64,000 nt of DNA from Lactobacillus taiwanensis DSM 21401 (GCF_001436695.1 NZ_AYZG01000051.1:248298-312297), one strand, 5' to 3'; shown: positions 37,403-48,137, counted from the stretch's first letter. Notes: generated by a model not told the origin, from the letters alone. Made by a program: numbers and translations.

Positions 37403-40400
37403 CTAATTTTTAAAATTAACCTGACGAGCATTAGAAAGCAAAAATTGAATCTTATTAGGGTTAAATCTATCACTTTGAGTTCTCACTTGAAGAAGATATA
37501 TTTCGCCTATCTTCAGATTTTCTTCCACTTTTTCCCAGACTTGAGGAAAAATAGTGAAATCTTTTTCACCGCTGCTATCGCTAAATATAGCAAAAGCCAT
37601 GTTATCACCCTTTTTGGTGGTGATTTGCTTAACTTTCATTAGTTTTCCAACAGCAATTCCTTGCTCATTGCTTTCAAAAGTTTGTAGTCTTTTTGCATTG
37701 TATTTTCTGGCATACTTTTGAACAGCCATAATTGGGTTAATACCTGTACTAAAGCCCATTGCTTCAACTTCCATTGCCGACTTTTCAGCAGTAGTAGGTT
37801 GCTTTTGCTCTGCAACTTTTGGCTCAAGCGTCTCAAATAGAGATAAATTAGATCCTGCCATTTTTACGCTTTCAACTAAATCCTTATTAATTGTCAAAAG
37901 TTCATTTCTGTTAGGAGATAGACGATCAAAAGCTCCTGCCTTAATTAAATTCCCAATGGCGTCTGTACTCAATAATTTATTATCAATTTTCCATAAAAAA
38001 TCAGTCATTGACTTAATTGGACGTTTAATTGCTAAAATTTGTTTTAATAAATCGCTCCTTAGCCCTCGAACTGCTCTTAAACCAACTAAAATTTTCCCAT
38101 TTGCTAGAGAAAAATCAGCCTTACTGTTCTCAATATCTGGCGGCAATATTTTAATACCCGCTTCTTGCGCCTGCATTAAATACTCTGCAATCTTATGACG
38201 ATTTCCAAGATTACTGTTTAACAAAGCAAGATAAAAAGCTCCTGGATAATGTACTTTAAAGTAAGCGAGCCAAAAAGCAATCTTGCTATAAGCTACAGCA
38301 TGAGACCTATTAAAACCATAATTAGCAAATTCAGCAATATAGTTATAGACTTGTTCTGCTGTTTCTTTCCTTCGGCCTAACTTAATGGCACCTTGAATAA
38401 ACTTATTACGTTCCTTTTGAATTACATCTGCATTCTTTTTAGACATTGCTCGTCTTAAAAGATCAGCTTCTCCTAAAGAAAATCCGGCTAGGATCTGAGC
38501 AGTTTGCATAACCTGTTCCTGATAAACCAAAATTCCATACGTTGGACCTAGAATCTTTTTCAAACTAGGATCAGGATATTGAACTCTTTCTTTCCCATGT
38601 TTTCTGTTAATAAAGTGATCAATATTATTCATTGGGCCTGGACGATATAAAGCATTCACAGCCACAATATCTTCAAAACTATCTGGATGTAGTTGTTCTA
38701 AAACGTGCTTGATACCATCGGACTCAAATTGAAAGACAGCATCTGTTTCTCCGCGTTGAAACAAAGCTAGCGTTTCTTGATCGTCTAAGGGAAGTTGGTT
38801 AGGATCAATTTCAATTCCATCAGCTTTCAAAGCCGCTATGATACTTCCTAAAATAGTTAAATTTCTTAGGCCTAGAAAATCGATCTTCAATAAACCCAAA
38901 GATTCAACATTTAACTTAGTCTGTTGAGTTACAGGAATTCCTAGAGGTCCAGCCTGCAATCCTACAATTTCTGCTAATGAATCATCAGTAATTACAAGTC
39001 CTGCAGCATGAATTGAGTAATGTCTTGGTAAATTTTCTAAATGCTTTGCAGTCGCAAATAAGATCTTGCTAAGAACATTTGTATTAACTAAAAGCTGCAA
39101 TTCCTTTGATTGCCGATAAGCCTCATCCAAAGTGATCTTACCTTTAGAACGTGGTATTGCATCCAGCCAGCGATATGTTTCAACTTTGTTTAATCCAAAA
39201 ACGCGACATACATCTTTTAAAACCTGTTTTGCAGCTAAAGTACCAAAAGTTAAAATTTGCGCTGCATGGTTCATGCCATACTTTTCAAACATATACTTGA
39301 TTACTTCATCCCGTCGATTGTCAGGAATATCCAAATCAATATCAGGCATTTGCTGACGAGCCGGATTTAAGAAACGTTCAAAAAGCAAATTATATTCAAT
39401 TGGATCAACTTCTGTAATTCTAAGAGCATAGGACACAAGCGAGCCCGCTGCTGATCCACGTCCAGGACCAGTTGTAATATGGACACTATGAGCAAAATTC
39501 ATTACATCCCATACAATGAGGAAATAATCATCAAAGCCCATTTCATTAATTACTTTTAGCTCATAGTCTAGTCTTTCCTGATATTTTGCTGGAATTTGAT
39601 TATTGAATCGTTTAGCAAGACCATCCTGCGCTAAAAAATGTAAATATTCTTTTGAAGTAGGAAAGTTATTTTGCTTAAACTTCGGTAATTGCGGATCTTG
39701 GAAAGTAATTTTAGCATTACAAATTTCTCCAATTTTTTCCGCATTCTTTAAGGCATCTTCAACGTCAAATTTGCGATAATTAACTTGCAGTTCTTCGCTA
39801 GTTTTTAAATAATGTGACCCAGCTTGTTTTGCTAACTGTTCAACATTTTCTAAATGAACATTGCTTTTAATTGCCTGCAAAGTTCGTCTTAAAAATTGCT
39901 CATTACGATTAAGATACTCGCCATCTTCTACAGCAGTTAGCGACAAGTTAAATTGTGTTGCTAAGGATCGAATATAGCTTATATATTCACCCTGTTCTTG
40001 GGCCGCGTAAACACCTAAATATAGTGAAGAAGAAGTTGGTAAGTAATCAAGTAATTTTCGAACTATATTTGCTCCCATCTTCGGATTATTAGTCTGAATC
40101 ATCTTCAATTCGCTATGTAAATTACTTGGAGTAATTAATACTAGATGTCCAAGATATTTTTTTAACTCTTCTAGTGTTAAGACATTTTCTTTTTCACCAT
40201 TTTCAGTTAATAAATTGACCGCGCTAGATAAACGTAAAATATTTTTATATCCTTGATCATCTTTTGCAATTACAATCAAATCATACTTATTGGCTTCATC
40301 AATTAAGCCATTAATCCTAAGCTGCATTCCTAATAAGGGTTTAATCCCAACCTCTTTAGCAGCTTTATAGAAATTTACTAAGCCATAAGTAATATTAATA

Positions 40401-40519
40401 TCAGTTAAGGCAAGTGCAGAATAACCTTTTTTCTTAGCATTTTCAGCTAAATTTTTAACTTTAGTTGGACTTTCAAGTAAAGTAAAGCTGCTAAGATTTT
40501 GTAAACTAACTGCTCCCAT
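37403..40519 (-). CDS. dnaE: DNA polymerase III subunit alpha, DnaE type
   Basis: A 1038-residue C-family polymerase: an N-terminal PHP domain (LTDINITYGLVNFYKAAKEVG), then the polymerase active site with GPGRGSAAGSLVSY and PDIDLDIPDNRRDEVI (metal-binding Asp residues), the palm/fingers SLAEIVGLQ and MPGPMNN-like ALYRPGPMNNID, and a C-terminal helix-hairpin-helix and OB domain. In Bacillota, DnaE extends primers alongside PolC. Length is slightly short of E. coli DnaE, as usual in lactobacilli. 174 bases without a gene separate it from pfkA. Confidence 0.97.
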   Translation of the reverse strand: MGAVSLQNLSSFTLLESPTKVKNLAENAKKKGYSALALTDINITYGLVNFYKAAKEVGIKPLLGMQLRINGLIDEANKYDLIVIAKDDQGYKNILRLSSAVNLLTENGEKENVLTLEELKKYLGHLVLITPSNLHSELKMIQTNNPKMGANIVRKLLDYLPTSSSLYLGVYAAQEQGEYISYIRSLATQFNLSLTAVEDGEYLNRNEQFLRRTLQAIKSNVHLENVEQLAKQAGSHYLKTSEELQVNYRKFDVEDALKNAEKIGEICNAKITFQDPQLPKFKQNNFPTSKEYLHFLAQDGLAKRFNNQIPAKYQERLDYELKVINEMGFDDYFLIVWDVMNFAHSVHITTGPGRGSAAGSLVSYALRITEVDPIEYNLLFERFLNPARQQMPDIDLDIPDNRRDEVIKYMFEKYGMNHAAQILTFGTLAAKQVLKDVCRVFGLNKVETYRWLDAIPRSKGKITLDEAYRQSKELQLLVNTNVLSKILFATAKHLENLPRHYSIHAAGLVITDDSLAEIVGLQAGPLGIPVTQQTKLNVESLGLLKIDFLGLRNLTILGSIIAALKADGIEIDPNQLPLDDQETLALFQRGETDAVFQFESDGIKHVLEQLHPDSFEDIVAVNALYRPGPMNNIDHFINRKHGKERVQYPDPSLKKILGPTYGILVYQEQVMQTAQILAGFSLGEADLLRRAMSKKNADVIQKERNKFIQGAIKLGRRKETAEQVYNYIAEFANYGFNRSHAVAYSKIAFWLAYFKVHYPGAFYLALLNSNLGNRHKIAEYLMQAQEAGIKILPPDIENSKADFSLANGKILVGLRAVRGLRSDLLKQILAIKRPIKSMTDFLWKIDNKLLSTDAIGNLIKAGAFDRLSPNRNELLTINKDLVESVKMAGSNLSLFETLEPKVAEQKQPTTAEKSAMEVEAMGFSTGINPIMAVQKYARKYNAKRLQTFESNEQGIAVGKLMKVKQITTKKGDNMAFAIFSDSSGEKDFTIFPQVWEKVEENLKIGEIYLLQVRTQSDRFNPNKIQFLLSNARQVNFKN

Positions 40520-40621
40520 AAGCTCACCCTTTCTAATAGTTTAAGTATAGCAAATTCTATTAACTTCGCTTGCGAAAATCTCTTATTTTTGCTAAGATAC
40601 CTAGCGAAAGAAGGAGAGATT

Positions 40622-40822
40622 ATGCGCTACATTATTACAATGATTTGGTCATGCATTTTTTGCGAAATTATCGGTTTTATTGCTGCCTCTTTAACTCAGA
40701 TGCAATTTAATCCAATGCAATCTTTGATTATTGGCGCAGTCTTTGGCTTGCTATTCGCAATTATTATTCCCGCCATTACTGCTAAAAGCTACAAAGATAA
40801 AAGTAAGTATAACAAACTATAA
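40622..40822 (+). CDS. Small membrane protein (DUF2929/YjzD-like)
   Basis: A 66-residue protein with two membrane helices: RYIITMIWSCIFCEIIGFIA and SLIIGAVFGLLFAIIIPAI, and a Lys-rich tail. It resembles the YjzD/DUF2929 group of unknown function. The ATG at 40622 is chosen because AAGAAGGAGAG lies 6 bases upstream; a longer start at 40589 would begin in the ribosome site region. Divergent from dnaE. Confidence 0.75.
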   Translation: MRYIITMIWSCIFCEIIGFIAASLTQMQFNPMQSLIIGAVFGLLFAIIIPAITAKSYKDKSKYNKL

Positions 40823-40844
40823 TTTAACTAAATTTGAATATTAT

Positions 40845-40877
40845 AAAAAGCTGTTTCTTAAGTGAAACAGCTTTTTT
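40845..40877. terminator. Bidirectional terminator
   Basis: A perfect stem AAAAAGCTGTTTC / GAAACAGCTTTTT with a 6-base loop serves the convergent small membrane protein and nucleotidase genes. Confidence 0.92.
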
Positions 40878-40883
40878 GTCATA

Positions 40884-42449
40884 TTAGTAAAATTTATAAT
40901 TTTTATTTGTATCTACTTTGATATCGCCATGGGTCAAATATTCGCTAAACATTTGAACATAATCTTGATCAAAAATCTTTTCAATCTTGTCCATACTATA
41001 AGCTGGATAGAATCCTCCACCTAAGGCGCGATAATTGTTTACAGCCAATTTATAAACTTTATCATCTTCAAGATCTTTACCATTCAAAGTTATCTTGGTT
41101 AATCTTTGTCCCACTGGTTTAGAAAGATCGGCTTCATATTTAACAGGATAGAAAAGATCAAAATGATATAGCATCGGCTTAGGCGTAATCCAACGATCGA
41201 TAAATTTAATTTTACCATCCTTGTCCTTTTCTAAAAATCCAGCTGAATATTCAATAATCTCTTTTAACTCTTTTCCAGTTAAGTTAACAATGCAAAGTTG
41301 GTTAGCATATGGATAGTTAAGCAAAACTTCTCTCATTGTAACGTTCTTTGAAAATCCATGAGCCGATTCGGACATAATTGCTGTAGCTGAAATATCTGCT
41401 CCAGTAAACCAAAGTTGCATTTGTTGAATAAGATTAATAAACGGTGCTCCTTCAATTCTGCCCTTAATTGTATCCTCAATTGGAGCAGGTTCAGATAAAT
41501 GAGCGATCGGTTGATCTAACCACTTTTGAGTTTCTGCATCAAGACTCTTTACAATCTTTTCAATTGCAGGATCTGGAGCGTAATCCTTACTATCAATAAG
41601 TTCAGTAGTCATATCATTAATTTTAACTTTGCCATTCTCATCTTTATCAAAGTCAATTACTACCTTACCCACTGCTTCTCCGCGATAACCTGGTTGAACA
41701 ATTGCAGTATTACGCGTAACTAAATTTAAGCGACGGTGTTGATGCCCAGTTAAAAAGACATCAATCTCTGGAATCTCGGTTAAAATCTTATATCCTTCAT
41801 TCTCACCTGTATGAGGCTCAGTTTCTTCTCCAGTTAATGGATCACTTTCAAACCCACCATGATACATAGCACAAAGAATATCTACTTGAGGACGTAATTT
41901 CTTAGCTAATTTAGAAAGCACATCATAACCTGAAACAAATTTTAATCCCTTAATATGCTCCTCTGATTCCCAGTGAGAAATGTATTGAGTAGTAATACCC
42001 ATAATACCAATCTTTAAGCCGGCTTTTTCTATAATTGAATATTCCTTACCAAAGAAGGGTACATTAGTTTCAACATCTAAAACATTGTCATTAATAAATG
42101 GGGCCTTATTATTATCAACATAGTAAGATAAATAATCTAAACCATAATTAAAATCATGATTACCTAAAGCACGTGCATCATAACCAACTTCGTTATATGC
42201 TTCAGTAAACTTACGCAATCCTTCTTTTTCAGGGAGCTTTTGCGTATAGCTAGCTAACGGAGAGCCTTGTAAGCAATCACCACTATCTGTTACCAAAACA
42301 TTATCAGCACCATATTTTTCTTTTTCGCTCTTAACCACACTACTTACTCGGCTAAGAGAAATTGGAGCATCGTAATTATCTTTATCTTGATAATCAGTCG
42401 GCATTAAAAATCCATGCGTATCACTTGAGTGTAATATAACTAGTTTCAT
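40884..42449 (-). CDS. Bifunctional metallophosphatase/5'-nucleotidase
   Basis: A 521-residue protein with an N-terminal calcineurin-like domain: HSSDTHGFL, VTDSGDCLQGSPLA, ALGNHDFNYG, CAMYHGG and LTGHQHRRLN (metal ligands), and a C-terminal 5_nucleotid_C domain (about 330-500) with NYPYANQLCIVNLTGKEL. No signal peptide, so it is likely cytoplasmic, unlike secreted family members. It should remove phosphate from nucleotides such as UDP-sugars, CDP-alcohols or AMP; the substrate is not defined by sequence. Confidence 0.92.
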   Translation of the reverse strand: MKLVILHSSDTHGFLMPTDYQDKDNYDAPISLSRVSSVVKSEKEKYGADNVLVTDSGDCLQGSPLASYTQKLPEKEGLRKFTEAYNEVGYDARALGNHDFNYGLDYLSYYVDNNKAPFINDNVLDVETNVPFFGKEYSIIEKAGLKIGIMGITTQYISHWESEEHIKGLKFVSGYDVLSKLAKKLRPQVDILCAMYHGGFESDPLTGEETEPHTGENEGYKILTEIPEIDVFLTGHQHRRLNLVTRNTAIVQPGYRGEAVGKVVIDFDKDENGKVKINDMTTELIDSKDYAPDPAIEKIVKSLDAETQKWLDQPIAHLSEPAPIEDTIKGRIEGAPFINLIQQMQLWFTGADISATAIMSESAHGFSKNVTMREVLLNYPYANQLCIVNLTGKELKEIIEYSAGFLEKDKDGKIKFIDRWITPKPMLYHFDLFYPVKYEADLSKPVGQRLTKITLNGKDLEDDKVYKLAVNNYRALGGGFYPAYSMDKIEKIFDQDYVQMFSEYLTHGDIKVDTNKNYKFY

Positions 42450-42484
42450 TAATACTTATTCCTTTAATCAAAAATTATATAAAA

Positions 42485-42506
42485 AAAGACACCCCACGGT
42501 GTCTTT
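42485..42506 (-). terminator. Terminator of rpmF
   Basis: A perfect 9-bp stem AAAGACACC / GGTGTCTTT with a CCAC/GTGG loop and following T-run lies just after the stop. Confidence 0.85.
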
Positions 42507-42508
42507 AA

Positions 42509-42700
42509 TTAATCGTTATTTTGTTGCTTGTTTTCGTTAGCAACTTGACGGCCTTTGTAAAAGCCCTTTGGTGAAACGCGGTGGCTTAAACGGTATTCAC
42601 CAGTAGTTGCATCATAATGCATTGCTGGTGTGGTTAATTTAATATGACCACGACGTGAACGTTTCTTTTGCTTAGAAGTTTTTCTTGCAGGAACTGCCAT
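42509..42700 (-). CDS. rpmF: 50S ribosomal protein L32
   Basis: A 63-residue basic protein: [39 protein letters not shown]. It lacks the CxxC pairs of the zinc-binding L32 form (no Cys at all), so it is the zinc-independent version. A GGAGATC ribosome site precedes the ATG. Transcribed alone. Confidence 0.98.
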   Translation of the reverse strand: MAVPARKTSKQKKRSRRGHIKLTTPAMHYDATTGEYRLSHRVSPKGFYKGRQVANENKQQNND

Positions 42701-42816
42701 TAGTTAGATCTCCTTTTTTATAGAATTGAGACTTGCGAACCTTTAAATAAACAAATTCACTAAATACTCACGTATTTCAATGATACAATCTAAGAGCTGA
42801 TAAATCAAGTCCAATC

Positions 42817-43143
42817 TTATTTTGCAGCTTCAGAATTGTTAACTTTTTTTAATTCAGCTATTTGCTTATCTCTTGATTCAATTTCACTCCGATACTTATT
42901 ATCCAATTCTTTCTTCTGTTTTGCCAGTGCTTTTTTAACATCTGGAGAAAACTTTTCTCCTCTTCCTAATAAAAGTGAAACTAAAGCACCAAGTAATAAC
43001 ATAATTACTAAAACGATAATTAGGGGCATTTTAGGCTGGAAAAAACCAAAATTAATTGCTACAAGCTCAGTATTTAAGCATGCAAAGATTACAAGTACTA
43101 AAACAATTATTAACCCAATTACTAAATTTCGTTGTTTATTCAC
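42817..43143 (-). CDS. LapA-domain (DUF1049) membrane protein
   Basis: A 108-residue protein with two N-terminal membrane helices (NLVIGLIIVLVLVIFACLN, LIIVLVIMLLLGALVSLLLG) joined by the LapA-type loop TELVAINFGFFQPKMP, then a charged coiled-coil tail (KKALAKQKKELDNKYRSEIE). Function in Gram-positives is unknown. Lies 9 bases after the SDR gene, last in the obg-to-lapA operon. Confidence 0.85.
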   Translation of the reverse strand: MNKQRNLVIGLIIVLVLVIFACLNTELVAINFGFFQPKMPLIIVLVIMLLLGALVSLLLGRGEKFSPDVKKALAKQKKELDNKYRSEIESRDKQIAELKKVNNSEAAK

Positions 43144-43152
43144 TGTTCATAC

Positions 43153-43947
43153 CTACTTTCTGCTAGCAAATTTTAAACTTGCCCAGTCACCAATAGTTGG
43201 GAATATTTGATAAAACTTAGCCAAAGTAGCTAGACTAAGTGGTAAATTGAGTTCACGACGTTTAGAGCCAAAGAAGTGTACTACCTGCCAAGCTACATCA
43301 TCTGGATCAAGCATAAAGCGTTGAACATTGTTAACATAAGAACCAGTCTCATCAGCAATATTAAAGAAATTTGTGTAAACTGGACCCGGATTTACTGTCA
43401 TAACCTTAACGCCAAACGGCTTTAATTCTAGACGTAAAACATTTGAAAATTGAATAATTGCTGCCTTAGTAGCACTGTAAGCTGCCGTCTTAGTAGTTGG
43501 AACAATACCAGCAATTGAGCCAAAATTAACAATTTGTCCCTCTTTTTGATCAATCATTACTCGCGCTATTAGCCGAGTAAAGTACATTAGTCCCAAGACA
43601 TTAGTTTGGAACATTTCAGTTACAACTTGAGGTGAAGTTTCTAAAAACTCTTTAAATACTCCAAAACCTGCAGCATTAACTAGATAATCAATATGATCTA
43701 CATGACTAACAATTTCATTAAAGGCGCGATCAATTTGATCAGCTTTGCTCATATCAGTCGGAAAAACAAATGCATCATTTCCTGACAATTGACGTGCTTC
43801 ATTTGCAATTTCTTCTAGCTTGTCTTGATGACGGGCCATTAAAATAACAGTTGCACCTCGGCTTGCACTCTCCAAAACGATTGAACGTCCAATACCGCTT
43901 GAAGCACCAGTAACTATTACTACCTTATCCCTTAATGAATTACTCAT
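43153..43947 (-). CDS. Short-chain dehydrogenase/reductase
   Basis: A 264-residue classical SDR: VTGASSGIGRSIV (cofactor glycine motif), NAAGFGVF, GSIAGIVPTTKTAAYSATKAA with Ser, Tyr and Lys of the active site, and NPGPVYTNF. The R residue after the first beta strand (ARHQDK) suggests NADPH preference. Substrate unknown; similar proteins next to rnz are annotated YqjQ/DltE-like oxidoreductases. Starts 4 bases after rnz. Confidence 0.92.
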   Translation of the reverse strand: MSNSLRDKVVIVTGASSGIGRSIVLESASRGATVILMARHQDKLEEIANEARQLSGNDAFVFPTDMSKADQIDRAFNEIVSHVDHIDYLVNAAGFGVFKEFLETSPQVVTEMFQTNVLGLMYFTRLIARVMIDQKEGQIVNFGSIAGIVPTTKTAAYSATKAAIIQFSNVLRLELKPFGVKVMTVNPGPVYTNFFNIADETGSYVNNVQRFMLDPDDVAWQVVHFFGSKRRELNLPLSLATLAKFYQIFPTIGDWASLKFASRK

Positions 43948-43951
43948 CTTA

Positions 43952-44881
43952 TTATCCCCTCAACGTAATTTCAAAACTATCTAAATCATTCGCTAATTTA
44001 GTATGCTTAAATATTTTTTTTGCTTCGTGCTCTAGTTGTCTCCCGGCTTTTCCAGTATAGCGAGCAGAAATATGTGTTAAATAAAGCTGACCTACATTGT
44101 GATCACGGGCCACACGAGCTGCATCAACGCAAGTAGAATGGAAATAGCGATGAGCCATCTTTTCTTCCTCGCCACTAAATGTCGCTTCATGTACTAAAAC
44201 ATCTGCATTTTCTACTAATTCTCCAATATTTTTCGTTGGGCGCGTGTCATAAATAATTGTAACAATTCGACCTGGACGTTCCTTACCCAAAAAATCGTGT
44301 CCATCTAATTTTTGACCATTGCTTAATGTAATTATCTTACCAGCTTTTAATTGACCTAAAAGTGGACCATTTGGCACGTTATATTCTGCTACCTTATCCA
44401 TCAATAGTTCACCAGAACGTGGCTTTTCAACTACACGAAAGCCAAAACTAGGTACACGGTGGTCAAGACGAGCAGTATAAACTGCAAAAATATCATTTTC
44501 AAAAATTAGACCATCTTCTTTTAAAACTACATATTTAATTGGGTAAGAAACATGAGTTTTTGAAACTCTTAAAGAAGTCTGAACAAATTGCTCAATACCT
44601 GCAGGTCCATAGATTGTTAATGGTCCCCCATCCCCTTGAAAAGATCGAGATGAAAGAAAACCAGGTAAACCAAAAATATGGTCACCATGAGTATGTGAAA
44701 TGAAAATTCGTGTTACTTTTCTAGGCCTAATATTAGTATCTAAAATTTGATGTTGCGTTGCTTCTCCTACATCAAAAAGCCATATTTCATTTAATTCATC
44801 TAATAATTTAAGTGCAGTACAAGAAACATTTCTGCTTTTTGAAGGCTGTCCTGCACTTGTTCCTAAAAATTGTATTTCCAT
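43952..44881 (-). CDS. rnz: Ribonuclease Z
   Basis: A 309-residue tRNase Z that cuts the 3' trailer of tRNA precursors. The metallo-beta-lactamase motif SHTHGDHIFGLPGFLSSR and MEIQFLGTSAGQPSKSRNVS at the start, the exosite arm (YNVPNGPLLGQLKAGK), and HEATFSGEEEKMAHRYFHST with the last metal ligands are visible. Co-transcribed with the acyltransferase upstream and the SDR downstream. Confidence 0.97.
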   Translation of the reverse strand: MEIQFLGTSAGQPSKSRNVSCTALKLLDELNEIWLFDVGEATQHQILDTNIRPRKVTRIFISHTHGDHIFGLPGFLSSRSFQGDGGPLTIYGPAGIEQFVQTSLRVSKTHVSYPIKYVVLKEDGLIFENDIFAVYTARLDHRVPSFGFRVVEKPRSGELLMDKVAEYNVPNGPLLGQLKAGKIITLSNGQKLDGHDFLGKERPGRIVTIIYDTRPTKNIGELVENADVLVHEATFSGEEEKMAHRYFHSTCVDAARVARDHNVGQLYLTHISARYTGKAGRQLEHEAKKIFKHTKLANDLDSFEITLRG

Positions 44882-44894
44882 GAAAACCCTATTT

Positions 44895-46820
44895 CTAATA
44901 TTTTCCCTTAGTAACTAATTCTTTAGTTACATAGGCACTATAAAACTTAGATCCCTCCGTAGTTGGGTGTGTATGATCATCGTAGAACCAATCGGGATGA
45001 CTAGCAGCAACTTCATGCCATTTTATAATCGTTAAATTTGGATATTTTTTCGTTGCCGCATTTAGCTCATTATTGACTTGATCTTGCCAATCACGTGTCG
45101 GAACATGAACATTAATCCAGAAAACGTGTCGTTTCGGCCCAATAATTTTCATTAATTGATCAAGCTCCTTAGGAGTAAAGGCCCCATTTGTCCCTAATCC
45201 GATCAAAACATTATCATTTAAGGCACCCTTCTTTTTATACTGTTCAAATAATGGAATAGTATTACCCAATTGCCGTGATACAGCAGCGTCCACAATTAAA
45301 TGCGGCATTAGCTTTTGCATATTCTGACTTGAACCAGCCATTACAGAATCTCCAATAGCAGTCACTTGAATCTTTTGTGCTAATTGTAGGTCTACTTGAG
45401 AAATTCCATATTTTTCGAAATCTTTATTTACTGGTTTAGTGGCTGCCAATTGTTTAGCTTGCTTTAACAGTGCCGATTTTGAAGTTGGAGCAGCTTTCTT
45501 CCTAGATTGAGCTTCTTTGATTAATTTCTTATTCTTCTTTAACTGCCGATTTCGATTAGATTTAATTTGTGTTGCTAATTCCGAGTGATTTGGATTCTCC
45601 GCTTTTACAGTAGGAGCTTTTATGATACCAAAACTACCCAAAATAAAAACAATAATACCCGTAGCCAATAAGGCCTTAGCTTGATAATGTTTAGCCTTAA
45701 AATTCAAAGCCTTAGTTAAAAATTGATGCACCTTTTCCCAGTCAATTCGACCAAATGGCTTTTCAATAAAACGATAACTTAGCTCAGCAATAATTAAAAT
45801 CAAAATCACTTCAATAGTATGATAAAGCACTACATGGTCAGCAATGTCCTTAACTTTATCTTCAAAGAAAATCATTACTGGAAACTGATACAAGTAAATT
45901 CCGTATGAACGTGAACCAATCCAATTAAAAACTGGGTTAGTTAACCACCTATTCCAGCTACTGCCAGGGTGAGCAATTACTCCAACTAAAATCATCGTAA
46001 CAAAAGAGAATAAGAACATTCCACCACGATAAGCAAAAGCTTTTTGTGGATTAAAGATAGGATTAGTTACCATCAACAAGATACCAATCAATGCTACCCC
46101 ACCAATAATATTTAATAAACGTCTATCTCCCTTATCAAGATGTTCGTTTAACTTCCAAGTTGGCCAAAATACAGCTAGCATTGCACCCAAGCCTAAGGAG
46201 AAAAATCTAGTATCTGTTCCATAATAGATTCTACTTGTATCAACACCGGGTTTAAATAAAATAGCCATTTCTAAAGCAGAAATTAGTGTCAAAGCAGTAA
46301 TTGTCCAAAAAATGATTTTTTTCTTTTTAGCATATCTAACTAAAAGGAAAATTACCAACGGCCACACAATATAGAATTGTCCTTCAATTGACATTGTCCA
46401 TAAATGAATAAATGGCGATTCATTTGAAGCAAAACGTTCAAAATAGCTCTGTCCATTTTTTATCTGCCAAAAATTATAAACATTCAACAGATTAGTAATC
46501 ACTATCTGATTTAATTTTGCTAAAAGATTTTGCTGGAAAAGCAGAATATATGCACTACACCCCCATAAGAGTGCAATCATTTGAGGATATAACTTTTTGA
46601 TCCTCCTCAAATAGAAAGACTTAAAGTCATACTTTCCCCGCTCTTCATAGGCATGAAACATATGATCTGTAACTAAGTATCCAGATAGCACTAAAAATAT
46701 TGGTACACCTAAATATCCACCCATAAAACTATTTGGATTAAGGTGATACAAAATAACTCCAATAACGGCTAAAGCACGTAAGCCCGCATACCCTGTAATA
46801 AAGCGGTTCTTTCTTTTCAA
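44895..46820 (-). CDS. OatA-like membrane acyltransferase with SGNH domain
   Basis: A 641-residue protein with an Acyltransferase_3 membrane domain (about 1-400, some ten helices; YAGLRALAVIGVILYHLNP with the active His, and WTMSIEGQFYIVWP) and an extracytoplasmic SGNH-hydrolase-like domain (about 480-640) with AIGDSVMAGS, GLGTNGAF and DDHTHPTTEGS containing the Ser/Asp/His triad. This is the architecture of OatA, which O-acetylates MurNAc in peptidoglycan and gives lysozyme resistance. It lies between obg and rnz. Confidence 0.9.
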   Translation of the reverse strand: MKRKNRFITGYAGLRALAVIGVILYHLNPNSFMGGYLGVPIFLVLSGYLVTDHMFHAYEERGKYDFKSFYLRRIKKLYPQMIALLWGCSAYILLFQQNLLAKLNQIVITNLLNVYNFWQIKNGQSYFERFASNESPFIHLWTMSIEGQFYIVWPLVIFLLVRYAKKKKIIFWTITALTLISALEMAILFKPGVDTSRIYYGTDTRFFSLGLGAMLAVFWPTWKLNEHLDKGDRRLLNIIGGVALIGILLMVTNPIFNPQKAFAYRGGMFLFSFVTMILVGVIAHPGSSWNRWLTNPVFNWIGSRSYGIYLYQFPVMIFFEDKVKDIADHVVLYHTIEVILILIIAELSYRFIEKPFGRIDWEKVHQFLTKALNFKAKHYQAKALLATGIIVFILGSFGIIKAPTVKAENPNHSELATQIKSNRNRQLKKNKKLIKEAQSRKKAAPTSKSALLKQAKQLAATKPVNKDFEKYGISQVDLQLAQKIQVTAIGDSVMAGSSQNMQKLMPHLIVDAAVSRQLGNTIPLFEQYKKKGALNDNVLIGLGTNGAFTPKELDQLMKIIGPKRHVFWINVHVPTRDWQDQVNNELNAATKKYPNLTIIKWHEVAASHPDWFYDDHTHPTTEGSKFYSAYVTKELVTKGKY

Positions 46821-46850
46821 AAGTCTTACTCCCTACTTCTTCAACTTTTA

Positions 46851-48137
46851 TTAATCAACAAATTCAAAAGTAAAGTCAGCTATTGTAATATCGTCACCAT
46901 TTACTGCGCCATTTTCTCTTAAGGCTTCGTCTACACCCAACCGCTTTAATTTACGAGCAAGAAGCATTATACCGTCGGTGTGATCAAGGTTAGTTCTTTG
47001 AACAAGACGCTCTAACTTATTGCCCGTAACAATAAAGCTATGCTCTCCTGTTCGTTCAACTTTAAATCCTTCATCTTCAGGCTTTTTGTAAATATATTCT
47101 TTTTCGGCAACTTTGATTTCTGCTGGCTTTTCAGCTTCTTGACGAGCAACTTCTTCAACAAGATCTGCCGTTTTGCCCATCAATTCACTAACACCTTTAT
47201 GAGTCACACTAGAAATAGGATATACAGTCTTATCTCCTAGTTTCTTTTTAAACTCGGCTAGTTTTTCCTCACTACCTGGAATATCCATTTGAGTAGCAAC
47301 AATTAATTCTTTTTTAGTAGTTAAATCTTTAGTATAACCTGCTAATTCTTTCCGAATTGTTTCGTAATCTTCATATGCATCACGTCCATTATTTGGATCC
47401 ATTGATACCAGATGTAAAATTACTTTTGTACGTTCAACATGACGTAAAAATTGAATTCCGAGTCCTACACCCTTAGATGCACCCTCAATTAAACCGGGCA
47501 AGTCTGCCATTGAGAAATCTCGTCCATCTGGAAGAACAACCATTCCCAAGTTAGGAGTTAAGGTCGTAAATTCATAAGCTGCAATCTTTGGTTTAGCCTT
47601 AGTTACAACAGACAGTAAAGTTGATTTCCCTACAGATGGGAAACCTACTAAACCAACATCTGCTAAAACTTTTAACTCTAAACGCAAAGTCCGAAACTCT
47701 CCTGGTTCACCATTTTCAGCAATTTCAGGAGCAGTTCTAGTTGGGGTCGCAAAGTGAATATTTCCTCTACCGCCTTTACCACCATGAGCTACAACTAATT
47801 CTTGACCATTTTCAACTAAGTCACCTAAAAGCTCACCAGTATTGAAGTCATAGACTGTTGTTCCCATTGGGACTTTTAGACGCACGTCCTTAGCCCCACG
47901 TCCGTATTGAGATTTAATTCGTCCATTTTCACCATTATCTGCCTTAAACTTACGTCTAAAACGAAAATCCATTAAAGTTCTTAAGCCGGAATCTGCAACT
48001 AAGATAATACTTCCACCGCGTCCACCGTCTCCACCAGCTGGTCCGCCAAGCGGTACGTATTTTTCATGACGAAAGGCAACTGCTCCATCGCCACCTTTTC
48101 CTGCCTGTACATCTATTTTTGTTTGGTCGACAAACAT
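46851..48137 (-). CDS. obg: GTPase Obg (ObgE/CgtA)
   Basis: A 428-residue GTPase: glycine-rich Obg fold ([20 protein letters not shown]), G domain with [23 protein letters not shown] and TQMDIPGS, and an OCT domain at the C-terminus (about 345-428). It acts in ribosome assembly and stress. Its G4 is TQMD rather than NKxD, as common in lactobacilli. First gene of the obg-oatA-rnz-SDR-lapA operon; promoter in 48138-48240. Confidence 0.97.
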   Translation of the reverse strand: MFVDQTKIDVQAGKGGDGAVAFRHEKYVPLGGPAGGDGGRGGSIILVADSGLRTLMDFRFRRKFKADNGENGRIKSQYGRGAKDVRLKVPMGTTVYDFNTGELLGDLVENGQELVVAHGGKGGRGNIHFATPTRTAPEIAENGEPGEFRTLRLELKVLADVGLVGFPSVGKSTLLSVVTKAKPKIAAYEFTTLTPNLGMVVLPDGRDFSMADLPGLIEGASKGVGLGIQFLRHVERTKVILHLVSMDPNNGRDAYEDYETIRKELAGYTKDLTTKKELIVATQMDIPGSEEKLAEFKKKLGDKTVYPISSVTHKGVSELMGKTADLVEEVARQEAEKPAEIKVAEKEYIYKKPEDEGFKVERTGEHSFIVTGNKLERLVQRTNLDHTDGIMLLARKLKRLGVDEALRENGAVNGDDITIADFTFEFVD